Assembly (NCBI GenBank): GCA_031552355.1
Contig: JAVBMO010000139.1
Location: forward strand, 1-13,662
DNA length: 13,662 nucleotides
Direction: 5' to 3'
DNA from: JAVBMO01 sp031552355
Lineage (GTDB): Bacteria; Bacteroidota; Bacteroidia; Bacteroidales; P3
A program made the position numbers and the translations under genes. Below are positions 7,096 through 13,662 of the stretch, piece after piece; positions within the stretch are counted from its first letter, which is position 1; each line of letters begins with the position of its first letter. A model generated the notes under the pieces. The model did not search any database. It was not told the DNA's origin and was given only the letters and a program-made list of their open reading frames with translations.

Positions 7096-8235
7096 ATGGA
7101 CACATTGAAAACCAAACGTAAATTTTATATCATATCGGGAGAAGCTTCCGGTGATTTGCACGGGGCTTACTTGATTCGTGAATTGAAAAAACAAAATCCC
7201 GAAGCGGAATTCCGCTGTTGGGGCGGCGATTTGATGCAGGCCGAAGGCGCCACAATCGTAAAACATTACAAAGATTTGGCCTTTATGGGTTTTGCCGAAG
7301 TGGTGAGCAATTTGAGAACCATTTTGGGGAATATGAAATTTTGCAAAACCGACATTCTTCAATATGCGCCTGATGCAGTGATTTTTATTGATTATCCGGG
7401 TTTCAATATTCCGATTGCCAAATTTGTGCACAAGCAAAAAATAACGACATTCTATTATATTGCGCCTCAGGTTTGGGCTTGGAAAAAAGGCAGGATAAAA
7501 ACTTTGCGAAAAGTCATCGACCGTTTGTTTGTGATTTTGCCTTTCGAAAAACCTTTTTTCAAGAAAAATAAAATGGATGTCGATTTTGTAGGACATCCCT
7601 TGCTGGACGAAATTGCCGATTTTCGCAAAAAACCGCAAGAGGAATCGTTTAGGGAAAAATACGGGCTCGCTGCAAAACCGGTTGTGGCCGTTTTGCCCGG
7701 AAGCCGCAAACAGGAAATCAAAAAAATGCTTCCAATAATGGAGCAAGTAGCAGGGATGAATCCTGATTACCAGTTTGTAATTGCCGGAATGAATTCCTTG
7801 GGAAATAATTTTTATGCAAATTATTTGAAAACCGGAATCAAAATTATTTACAACGACACCTATAATTTATTGAAAGAAGCGCATGCCGCTTTGGTAACTT
7901 CAGGAACTGCCACGCTGGAAACGGCTTTGTTCAATGTGCCCGAAGTGGTTTGTTATAAAGGAAGTGTAATTTCTTATACGGTTGCCAAAAATATCCTGAA
8001 AGTCAAATATATTTCCTTGGTAAATCTGATTATGGACAAGCCTGTGGTTTTGGAACTCATTCAGCACGACATGAATACGGAACGGGTGCAGCAAGAATTT
8101 CTTCAAATAGTAACAGAAGGCGCATATAGAAACCAAATGTTGCAAAATTATGCCGATTTGCGTGTGTTGCTGGGAAGCGAGGGCGCTTCAACAAAAACAG
8201 CAGAGCTGATAACCGGATTTTTAGACAAAAAATAA
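7096..8235 (+). CDS. lpxB: Lipid-A-disaccharide synthase LpxB
   Basis: LpxB joins UDP-2,3-diacylglucosamine and lipid X to form the tetra-acylated disaccharide 1-phosphate of lipid A, at the inner face of the cytoplasmic membrane (glycosyltransferase family 19). The 379-residue length is typical. Motifs: SGEASGDLHGA (14-24), FMGFAEV (63-69), IDYPGFN (98-104) with Asp99 matching the essential aspartate of the family, YYIAPQVWAWK (120-130), VDFVGHPLLDE (162-172), LPGSRKQEI (200-208), and the UDP-sugar-binding segment TSGTATLETAL (268-278). Its presence shows that the organism makes lipid A and so has a Gram-negative envelope. The gene lies 12 nt after the small membrane protein, and the SpoIID-type gene follows after 41 nt. 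Confidence 0.97.
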   Translation: MDTLKTKRKFYIISGEASGDLHGAYLIRELKKQNPEAEFRCWGGDLMQAEGATIVKHYKDLAFMGFAEVVSNLRTILGNMKFCKTDILQYAPDAVIFIDYPGFNIPIAKFVHKQKITTFYYIAPQVWAWKKGRIKTLRKVIDRLFVILPFEKPFFKKNKMDVDFVGHPLLDEIADFRKKPQEESFREKYGLAAKPVVAVLPGSRKQEIKKMLPIMEQVAGMNPDYQFVIAGMNSLGNNFYANYLKTGIKIIYNDTYNLLKEAHAALVTSGTATLETALFNVPEVVCYKGSVISYTVAKNILKVKYISLVNLIMDKPVVLELIQHDMNTERVQQEFLQIVTEGAYRNQMLQNYADLRVLLGSEGASTKTAELITGFLDKK

Positions 8236-8276
8236 ACCAACTGACCCAAACTATTTACCCAACCAACTAAACTACG

Positions 8277-9473
8277 ATGAAACAGGAACAACACAAAATA
8301 TTGAAACAGAAAAAAACAGGGAGAAATCTGTCTTTTCTGTGGTTTGTAATGGCTTTATGCCTCTTTTCAGTTCCTGTAAAATCTCAGAATTTGTTGGTGA
8401 AAATTTATAGCCTGAACAAAATTAAAGAAATTAAATTTCAGCCCGAAATTGGAAAATATGAACTTTTGTCGGAGGGCGATAAGGAAAAAGTTCACAAACA
8501 GCAACCTTTACAAGTAGAAGCTTCAGGAAGTAAAGTAATTGTTCTGAAAAATGGGAAAACCATAGCTGAAAGCAATCAGGTGAAATTTCAAGCCGAAGGC
8601 TTTAAAAATATTTTTAGCCTTTCACCTTCGGGAAAAAATATAAAAGGTAGAACTTACGAGGGAAGTTTGATTATTCAAGCTAAAAATTCAGAACTTGTAT
8701 TGATAAATGATATTGATATTGAGAATTATGTGGCAGGCGTGGTACAATCCGAAATTTATGGGAAACCCGATAAAATAGATATTTTCAAAGTGCAGGCGGT
8801 CATTTCCAGAACCTATGCCCTGAAAAATATAAATAAACATATTGCTGAGGGCTTTAATTTGTGCGATGATGAACATTGTCAGGTGTACAAAAACCGGTGC
8901 ATTAAGCCGGAAATTTTGCAGGGAGTTTTGGCTGTCAAAGGCGAAGTGCTTACCGATAGCGTGAAAAACCTGATAGATACGCCATTTCATTCCAATTCAG
9001 GCGGACAAACGGCCAATTCTGAGGATGTTTGGTCGAAGCCGGTGGCTTATTTGCGCGCCCAGCCCGATACGTTTTCTTTTAGCATGAGGAATTCCGTTTG
9101 GGAGAAAACAATGACCAAAGAGGATTGGCTTTATATCTTTTCGGATAAATATAAATTGGATGTCAAAAGCAAAGAGATTCAGGACGAATTGCTGAATTTT
9201 CAACAGGAAGAGCGCAAGGCGCAAATTTGCAGCATTCCGTTAAAACAGATTCGGACAGATTTGAATTTGCGGTCAACTTATTTTTCGGTAGAATGCACTG
9301 AAAATGATATGGTAAAATTGAAAGGAAAAGGCTATGGGCATGGCGTGGGATTGAGTCAGGAGGGAGCTATTCGCATGGTTGAATTGGGTTACGATTACAC
9401 GACTGTTTTACAGCATTATTACAGTGGCGCAAAAATAATACATATAGCGGAATTGCAGACAAAAACTTTTTAA
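8277..9473 (+). CDS. Exported SpoIID/LytB-domain protein (probable peptidoglycan lytic enzyme)
   Basis: A 398-residue protein with a basic N-terminus, a hydrophobic signal segment (about 18-33) and likely cleavage near KSQ (35-37). SpoIID of spore formers is a lytic transglycosylase acting on glycan strands stripped of peptides; LytB-type relatives help autolysins. The SpoIID domain spans about 135-392. It has ENYVAGVVQSEI (149-160) with the probable catalytic Glu159, FKVQAVISRTYAL (170-182), a Cys/His cluster (His188, Cys196, His200, Cys201) in NLCDDEHCQVY, SNSGGQTANSEDVW (239-252), and the C-terminal KGYGHGVGLSQEGA (351-364) and HYYSGA. The cluster resembles the zinc site described in clostridial SpoIID. 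Residues of about 38-130 look like an extra beta-rich N-terminal region. It sits between lpxB and the patatin-barrel gene. The substrate is inferred. Confidence 0.88.
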   Translation: MKQEQHKILKQKKTGRNLSFLWFVMALCLFSVPVKSQNLLVKIYSLNKIKEIKFQPEIGKYELLSEGDKEKVHKQQPLQVEASGSKVIVLKNGKTIAESNQVKFQAEGFKNIFSLSPSGKNIKGRTYEGSLIIQAKNSELVLINDIDIENYVAGVVQSEIYGKPDKIDIFKVQAVISRTYALKNINKHIAEGFNLCDDEHCQVYKNRCIKPEILQGVLAVKGEVLTDSVKNLIDTPFHSNSGGQTANSEDVWSKPVAYLRAQPDTFSFSMRNSVWEKTMTKEDWLYIFSDKYKLDVKSKEIQDELLNFQQEERKAQICSIPLKQIRTDLNLRSTYFSVECTENDMVKLKGKGYGHGVGLSQEGAIRMVELGYDYTTVLQHYYSGAKIIHIAELQTKTF

Positions 9474-9485
9474 ATTTGAATTGAA

Positions 9486-11831
9486 TTGATTGCCGTAAAC
9501 AGATATAGAAAACATTGTAAAAAAGGGATTGCCATTCTGGTATTCCTGTATTTTTCTATTGGGTTGTTTGCGCAGGAATCGCGGCCTAAGGTTGGTTTGG
9601 TATTAAGTGGGGGCGCAGCCAAAGGTATGGCACATATTGGCGTAATCAAAGCGTTGGAAGAAGCCGGGATTCCCATAGATTATATTGCCGGAACGTCTAT
9701 CGGCGCTATTGTCGGTGGGTTGTATGCTTCGGGCTATACTACAGACGAAATGGAAGCCATTTTTACTTCGCCTCAGTTTGCGCATTGGATGAAAGGCGAT
9801 ATTGACAGAAACTATACCTATTACTACAAAAGGCAGGAGCCAACGTCTTCATGGATAGAATCTGTCCTGAAAATAAAAGGTTGGGATTTTCAATTAAAAA
9901 TTCCAACCAATGTGGTTTCTCCTTTGTTGATAGATTATGAATTTGTAAATATTTATTCAAAAGCCTGTGCCATAGCCCGTAACAATTTCGATAGTTTGTT
10001 TGTCCCATTTCGTTGTGTGGCAGCCGATTTAAGCCATCAGAAATCCCATACTTTCAGTTCGGGCGAATTGTCGAAAGCCATTCGAGCATCAATGACTTTT
10101 CCGTTTTATTTTAATCCAACTATCATAGATTCTGTATTTTATGTAGATGGAGGAGTCTATAATAATTTTCCGGCAAAAGAATTGGATGACGCTTTTCGAC
10201 CCGATATTATTATTGGTTGCAAAGTGGCCGGAAATTTTCCCCCACCCAAAGAGGGCGATATCATTAGTTATTTGCAAAAAATGATTGCGCAAACCAGCGA
10301 TTACGATTTGCCCAAAGGGAAAGGGATTTTGATAGAACCGGTGGTAGGGAAGGGGTACAATATTATGGATTTTAGTGAAACCTGCGAATTTGTGGATGTG
10401 GGTTACCAAACGGCCATGGAGAAAATGGACAGTATAAAAAAGATGGTCAACACCTTTGTTCCCAAGGAAGAAGTGGATGAAAAGCGGAAAATATTTTTAT
10501 CAAAAATGCCTGAAATTTATATAGATTCCATAGAGATCAATGGGATTGACGAATCTCAGGAAAAATATATCCGAAATTTAATTTCTATAAGGGATAAAAA
10601 AGAATACACCATTGAACAGTTACGGCAATATTATTTCAGGTTGTTTTCAGATTATAACATAAAAAATATAGAACCAAGCTTACAATACAAAGAGGCTTCC
10701 AATACATTTACTCTGGTAATGGACATGAAAGTCGAAGACCTTTTGATACCAAAAATTGGTGGCTATGTGGGTGCCGGAACACCCAGTGAGGCTTATATAG
10801 GTTTGAATTACACGCAATTGAGATATTTGGGGCTTATGTTAGGCGTGAATAGCTATCTCGGGAAATTTTATAATTCTGTGAAAGTGAATGCCCGTTTGGA
10901 TTATCCTACAAAAATACCATTCTATACGGACTTGGATTACACTTACAACTATTGGGATTATTTTTCTTCGGAATTATTTACCGGAACCGACCCTTCATTA
11001 ACGCAGTTAAGGCAATATGAGCAACACGTGGGCTTGGAAGTGGGGATTCCTATGAAGCAACATGGGAAATTGTCCATCAAGCCCAATTATGTTTATCAGG
11101 AAGACGATTATAAGGAATCTGAAATTATTTACAGGGATGGCTCTCCTGACAGATCTACTTTAGAGGCTTTTGCCGCCAATATCAGTTTTGAAAATAATAC
11201 GCAGGACAAGCCTCAATATCCTACAGAGGGTCGGTTTTGGAAATTATCTTTTTCTTATGTTTTGGGGAAGGAAAAATATATGCCTGAAAATTTCCTGCAG
11301 GATGGAACTTCTAAAAGCCAAAGACAGCAATGGCTGCAAATGAAATATAGATATCAAAATTATTTCGATTGGTTTAAGAAATATAAACCCGGATTCAGCA
11401 TCGATGCCTTTGTTTCAACGCAGCAGCCGTTTTTTACCAATGCAGCTTCTATTCTGCATCAGGGCGAGTTCAACCCAACAGTACAAAGTACTCTGCAATT
11501 TATGCCCGAATACAGGGCGAATAATTATATTGCACCCGGCATACAGCAAGTCTTTAAGCTGTTTAAACACTTGCAATTGCGGGCAGAAGCTTATTGTTTT
11601 TTACCGTTTAATGTCAATTTGAATTTGGAATCGCCGTTTATTACATACGAAGAACACGATATTTTGGGTGATTATAAATTTGTATTTTCGGGCGGAGCTG
11701 TTTACCATACTTATATAGGGCCTGTAAGCTTGATGGTTAACTATCATCAACGAAGTGGAGATATAAATCCGTGGTCGGTGGTTTTTACAATCGGTTATGT
11801 GTTTTTTAATAATCGGGGAATAGAATATTAA
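9486..11831 (+). CDS. Patatin-like phospholipase fused to POTRA and outer-membrane beta-barrel
   Basis: A 781-residue outer-membrane protein in three parts. After a signal peptide (about 12-29, ending GLFAQ), the patatin domain (about 35-235) carries the oxyanion-hole motif SGGAAKG (41-47), the nucleophile elbow GTSIG with Ser71, and the dyad aspartate in DGGVYNNFP (Asp221). Residues of about 341-416 resemble one POTRA repeat, beginning PEIYIDSIEINGID. Residues of about 417-781 have the alternating, aromatic-rich pattern of a BamA/TamA-type 16-strand barrel ending FTIGYVFFNNRGIEY. This order matches Pseudomonas PlpD (type Vd secretion), although Bacteroidota forms may keep the lipase attached. 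No ATG is available: the frame opens after the TGA at 9477, and the TTG at 9486 is the best start that includes the signal peptide. It begins 12 nt after the SpoIID-type gene. Confidence 0.92.
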   Translation: MIAVNRYRKHCKKGIAILVFLYFSIGLFAQESRPKVGLVLSGGAAKGMAHIGVIKALEEAGIPIDYIAGTSIGAIVGGLYASGYTTDEMEAIFTSPQFAHWMKGDIDRNYTYYYKRQEPTSSWIESVLKIKGWDFQLKIPTNVVSPLLIDYEFVNIYSKACAIARNNFDSLFVPFRCVAADLSHQKSHTFSSGELSKAIRASMTFPFYFNPTIIDSVFYVDGGVYNNFPAKELDDAFRPDIIIGCKVAGNFPPPKEGDIISYLQKMIAQTSDYDLPKGKGILIEPVVGKGYNIMDFSETCEFVDVGYQTAMEKMDSIKKMVNTFVPKEEVDEKRKIFLSKMPEIYIDSIEINGIDESQEKYIRNLISIRDKKEYTIEQLRQYYFRLFSDYNIKNIEPSLQYKEASNTFTLVMDMKVEDLLIPKIGGYVGAGTPSEAYIGLNYTQLRYLGLMLGVNSYLGKFYNSVKVNARLDYPTKIPFYTDLDYTYNYWDYFSSELFTGTDPSLTQLRQYEQHVGLEVGIPMKQHGKLSIKPNYVYQEDDYKESEIIYRDGSPDRSTLEAFAANISFENNTQDKPQYPTEGRFWKLSFSYVLGKEKYMPENFLQDGTSKSQRQQWLQMKYRYQNYFDWFKKYKPGFSIDAFVSTQQPFFTNAASILHQGEFNPTVQSTLQFMPEYRANNYIAPGIQQVFKLFKHLQLRAEAYCFLPFNVNLNLESPFITYEEHDILGDYKFVFSGGAVYHTYIGPVSLMVNYHQRSGDINPWSVVFTIGYVFFNNRGIEY

Positions 11832-11841
11832 AGAAGTAAAA

Positions 11842-12492
11842 ATGATTATAGCAGAAAAAATAGAAAAATATTATGGCGATTTGCATGTCTTGAAAGGCAT
11901 AGATTTGCATGTCGAAAAAAGCGAAGTGGTTTCTATTGTAGGGGCTTCCGGCGCAGGAAAAACCACGTTGTTGCAGATTTTGGGAACTTTGGATAAATCG
12001 GATAATGGGAAATTGGCTATATGTGGTAAGGATTTGAAGAAAATGTCGGAAAAAGAATTGTCAGTATTTAGAAATCAGGAGATTGGATTTATCTTTCAAT
12101 TTCATCACTTATTGCCGGAATTTACTGCTTTGGAAAATGTTTTAATGCCCGCTTTGATTGCCGGAAAATCGAAAAAAGCGATGGAAAAAGAAGCTTGGCA
12201 ATTGTTGGAACGCATGGGGATAGAAGAACGGGCAAAACATAAGCCGTCGGAACTTTCGGGTGGCGAACAACAACGCGTTGCTGTGGCAAGAGCTTTGATT
12301 AACAAGCCTTCGATAATTTTGGCCGACGAACCTTCAGGAAACCTGGATTCCGAAAATGCTACACAATTGCACCATCTGTTTTTTGAACTTCGAAAAGAAT
12401 TTGGGCAAACTTTTGTGATAGTAACCCACAATGAACATTTGGCCGAAATGTCGGATAGAAAAATTACCATGAAAGATGGTTTTATACAATAA
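11842..12492 (+). CDS. lolD: LolD-type ABC transporter ATP-binding protein
   Basis: A 216-residue ATPase of the LolD/MacB/FtsE group. LolD powers LolCE, which extracts lipoproteins from the inner membrane for delivery to the outer membrane. All ABC elements are intact: Walker A GASGAGKTT (34-42), Q-loop Gln86 in FIFQFHHLLPEFTALENV, signature LSGGEQQR (138-145), Walker B IILADEPSGNLD (158-169) with Glu163, and H-loop His196. The HHLLPEFTALENVLMP wording is typical of LolD. No permease gene is adjacent, so the partner must be encoded elsewhere. A different MacB-like partner cannot be excluded, which lowers confidence in the symbol but not in the ATPase call. The start is 10 nt after the patatin-barrel gene, and rlmB begins 13 nt downstream. 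Confidence 0.85.
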   Translation: MIIAEKIEKYYGDLHVLKGIDLHVEKSEVVSIVGASGAGKTTLLQILGTLDKSDNGKLAICGKDLKKMSEKELSVFRNQEIGFIFQFHHLLPEFTALENVLMPALIAGKSKKAMEKEAWQLLERMGIEERAKHKPSELSGGEQQRVAVARALINKPSIILADEPSGNLDSENATQLHHLFFELRKEFGQTFVIVTHNEHLAEMSDRKITMKDGFIQ

Positions 12493-12505
12493 AATTTAGT
12501 TGAAA

Positions 12506-13249
12506 ATGAGCACAAAAACACAAATCATATATGGCATAAGGCCGGTTATAGAAGCCTTGAATTCCGACACGGAAGTGGATAAAATTTTAATTCAAAACGG
12601 TTTGCAAGGTGCAAACGTAAGTGAGTTGAAAATGGTTTTGAAAGAAAAAAACATCCCGTTTCAATTTGTTCCTGTTGAAAAATTGAATAAATTGACGACA
12701 TCCAATCATCAGGGAGTGGTGGCTTTTGTTTCGCTGATTAGTTATCAATCGGTCGAAAATTTAATTCCTCAACTTTTTGAGGAAAAAGGAACCGCCTTTC
12801 TAATTATGCTCGACCGGATTACAGATGTAAGGAATTTGGGCGCCATTGCGCGTACAGCCGAATGCGCCGGCGTTGATGGAATTATTATTCCGGCACAAGG
12901 AAATGCTCAAATCAATGAAGATGCCATAAAAACTTCGGCAGGCGCTTTGTATAAAATTCCTGTTTGCAAAGAAAAAAACCTGAAAACAGTCATCAATTTG
13001 GCAAAACAAAGTGGTTTGCAGGTTTGCGGAGCTACGGAAAAAGCTGCAAAAAATTATACGGAATGCGATTTCACCAAACCCACCCTTTTGATTATGGGGT
13101 CAGAAGAAAACGGCATTTCGCCCGAATACCTGAAACTTTGTGATGAAACCTTAAAATTACCAATTTTGGGTGAAGTAAAGTCATTGAATGTTTCGGTAGC
13201 GGCCGGTATTTTTATTTACGAAAAACTTCGGCAAACGTCCCATCTCTGA
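12506..13249 (+). CDS. rlmB: 23S rRNA (guanosine2251-2'-O)-methyltransferase RlmB
   Basis: A SpoU/TrmH-family SPOUT methyltransferase that 2'-O-methylates G2251 in the peptidyl-transferase P-loop of 23S rRNA. Length is 247 residues from the ATG at 12506; an in-frame TTG at 12500 would add only two residues. The N-terminal substrate-binding domain (about 5-76) starts with IIYGIRPVIEAL and ends at the typical NHQGVVAFVS. The knot domain has motif 1 LDRITDVRNLGAIARTAECAG (102-122), motif 2 MGSEENGIS (197-205) and motif 3 LPILGEVKSLNVSVAAGI (218-235), including Asn110, Glu200 and Asn228. The substrate site is inferred from similarity to RlmB; related TrmH-family members methylate other positions. 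It appears to be the last gene of the long run. Confidence 0.92.
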   Translation: MSTKTQIIYGIRPVIEALNSDTEVDKILIQNGLQGANVSELKMVLKEKNIPFQFVPVEKLNKLTTSNHQGVVAFVSLISYQSVENLIPQLFEEKGTAFLIMLDRITDVRNLGAIARTAECAGVDGIIIPAQGNAQINEDAIKTSAGALYKIPVCKEKNLKTVINLAKQSGLQVCGATEKAAKNYTECDFTKPTLLIMGSEENGISPEYLKLCDETLKLPILGEVKSLNVSVAAGIFIYEKLRQTSHL

Positions 13250-13288
13250 AAAAACGCTTTTAAAGCGTCTAAATTGTTATTTTTTTTG
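13250..13288 (+). terminator. Probable terminator after rlmB
   Basis: ACGCTTT-T-AAAGCGT (13254-13268) is a perfect inverted repeat directly after the rlmB stop. It is followed after 11 nt by T8 (13280-13287) and preceded by an A-run that could pair with those T residues. The spacing is longer than in a classical terminator, but position and composition fit termination of the upstream block. Confidence 0.5.
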
Positions 13289-13325
13289 TCTAACTAACAA
13301 GATGCGATTCTTTTATAGCATTAAA

Positions 13326-13335
13326 TTACATGTAA
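13326..13335. promoter_or_regulatory. Palindrome TTACATGTAA next to the -33 element
   Basis: A perfect 10-bp palindrome, extendable to a 16-bp near-palindrome at 13323-13338 with one mismatched pair. The extension overlaps the TTTG -33 element at 13337-13340. A dimeric regulator bound here would touch the promoter. The sequence TAAATTTG at 13333-13340 also matches a -7 box, so an alternative promoter could overlap it. Confidence 0.4.
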
Positions 13336-13336
13336 A

Positions 13337-13368
13337 TTTGTATGTATGTGATTTATTGCCTATATTTG
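13337..13368 (+). promoter_or_regulatory. Bacteroidota-type sigma-A promoter for the last gene
   Basis: TTTG (13337-13340) and TATATTTG (13361-13368) are separated by exactly 20 nt, matching the known Bacteroidota -33/-7 consensus (TTTG and TAnnTTTG with about 19-21 nt between). Transcription should begin a few bases after 13370, leaving a leader of about 130 nt before the ATG at 13507. Confidence 0.75.
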
Positions 13369-13399
13369 TACGTTTAAATTGCAGGCATTGAAATCTTTG

Positions 13400-13413
13400 T
13401 TTTACGTGTAAAA
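13400..13413. promoter_or_regulatory. Second palindrome, TTTTACGTGTAAAA, in the leader
   Basis: Self-complementary except for the central two bases. Its core TTACGTGTAA (13402-13411) differs from the upstream palindrome TTACATGTAA by one base. It lies about 30 nt downstream of the predicted transcription start, where a bound repressor could block elongation. Confidence 0.4.
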
Positions 13414-13433
13414 TAAAGGGTTTTGAGGCGTTG

Positions 13434-13455
13434 CATAAGTGTGTTATGATGCTTT
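13434..13455 (+). promoter_or_regulatory. Small leader hairpin followed by T6
   Basis: CATAA (13434-13438) and TTATG (13444-13448) can pair around a 5-nt loop, and T6 follows at 13452-13457. It resembles a weak attenuator inside the leader of the last gene. With only five A-T-rich pairs, support is low. Confidence 0.2.
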
Positions 13456-13506
13456 TTTAGAAGTGTCTGTTATTATAAAAAATATAGAAATATTAAATAT
13501 ACAACA

Positions 13507-13662
13507 ATGAAAAAGTTAACCATCCTTTCGTGTGTTTTTCTTTTGTTCTGTCAATTCAATTTGTCGGCACAAAAACGATCCGTTTATACGCAAAAATTTG
13601 AAGGTACAGCAGATTATACAGTCAAAGGGCCTGCTGCAACAGAAACAGATCACTATGTTTCG
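13507..13662 (+). CDS. Exported protein of unknown function, 3' end cut off
   Basis: Only the first 52 codons are in the window. The product starts with a clear signal peptide: KK at 2-3, a hydrophobic core ILSCVFLLFCQF (6-17), and a likely signal peptidase I site after NLSA (residue 21) before QKRS. Cys9 and Cys15 lie within the hydrophobic core and do not form a lipobox. The mature part begins with QKRSVYTQKFEG, which reads like the start of a beta-rich secreted domain, but I do not recognise the family. It has its own strong promoter and a long leader with a palindromic element, so it is transcribed independently of rlmB and is probably regulated. Confidence 0.8.
   Translation, partial: MKKLTILSCVFLLFCQFNLSAQKRSVYTQKFEGTADYTVKGPAATETDHYVS

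Noticed and set aside
6937..7746. Long minus-strand open frame (269 codons) opposite the small membrane gene and lpxB.
   Set aside because: It is antisense to lpxB, whose motifs are intact, and the predicted product is a low-complexity Phe/His-rich sequence typical of shadow frames.
8236..8276. Gap between lpxB and the SpoIID-type gene as a promoter region.
   Set aside because: The 41 nt are nearly free of G and lack any TAnnTTTG box, so I read this as a spacer within an operon.
12500..12505. TTG at 12500 as the rlmB start.
   Set aside because: It adds only two residues before an ATG, and ATG is the more likely start.

Overview
The window looks like chromosomal DNA of a member of the Bacteroidota, probably Bacteroidales. 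The reasons are: A+T-rich DNA; start codons preceded by A-rich stretches rather than Shine-Dalgarno sequences; a textbook Bacteroidota promoter (TTTG, 20-nt spacer, TATATTTG) near the right end; a DUF4369/TlpA-type thioredoxin; a stand-alone exported DUF4159 protein; and a patatin fused to an outer-membrane barrel. All genes lie on the + strand. I see no tRNA or rRNA genes, insertion sequences, phage genes or CRISPR arrays.

Left part (1-1791): the 3' part of rsmE (16S rRNA m3U1498 methyltransferase), an exported DUF4159 protein, and a TsaC/Sua5-type threonylcarbamoyl-AMP synthase. They are separated by 12 and 5 nt and so look like one operon. Next comes a gap of about 250 bp with candidate promoter elements, then a stand-alone urocanate hydratase gene (hutU) of the long, animal-like form, with no other histidine-degradation gene beside it.

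Middle and right (4121-13249): a dense block with an envelope theme. In order: a DUF4369/TlpA-like exported thioredoxin; a DUF502 inner-membrane protein; SurE nucleotidase, overlapping a small three-helix membrane protein; LpxB (lipid A disaccharide synthase); an exported SpoIID/LytB-type peptidoglycan enzyme; a patatin-POTRA-beta-barrel outer-membrane protein; a LolD-type ABC ATPase; and RlmB (23S rRNA Gm2251 methyltransferase). From surE onward most gaps are under about 45 nt, so co-transcription is likely. A hairpin followed by T8 just after rlmB may end the block.

Right end (13250-13662): a 257-bp intergenic region with that terminator-like hairpin, a strong consensus promoter and two matching palindromes, TTAC(A/G)TGTAA, about 76 bp apart: one abuts the -33 element, the other lies in the transcribed leader. 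The leader is about 130 nt long and precedes the first 52 codons of an exported protein that runs off the window.

Most genes are recognisable housekeeping or envelope genes, and I find no clear new multi-gene system. The points most worth a second look are the paired palindromes at 13326/13402, the patatin-barrel fusion with its non-ATG start, the SpoIID-type enzyme in a lineage not known to form spores, the uncharacterised membrane protein coupled to surE/lpxB, the DUF4159 protein inside an RNA-modification operon, and a G8 tract inside the TlpA-like gene.
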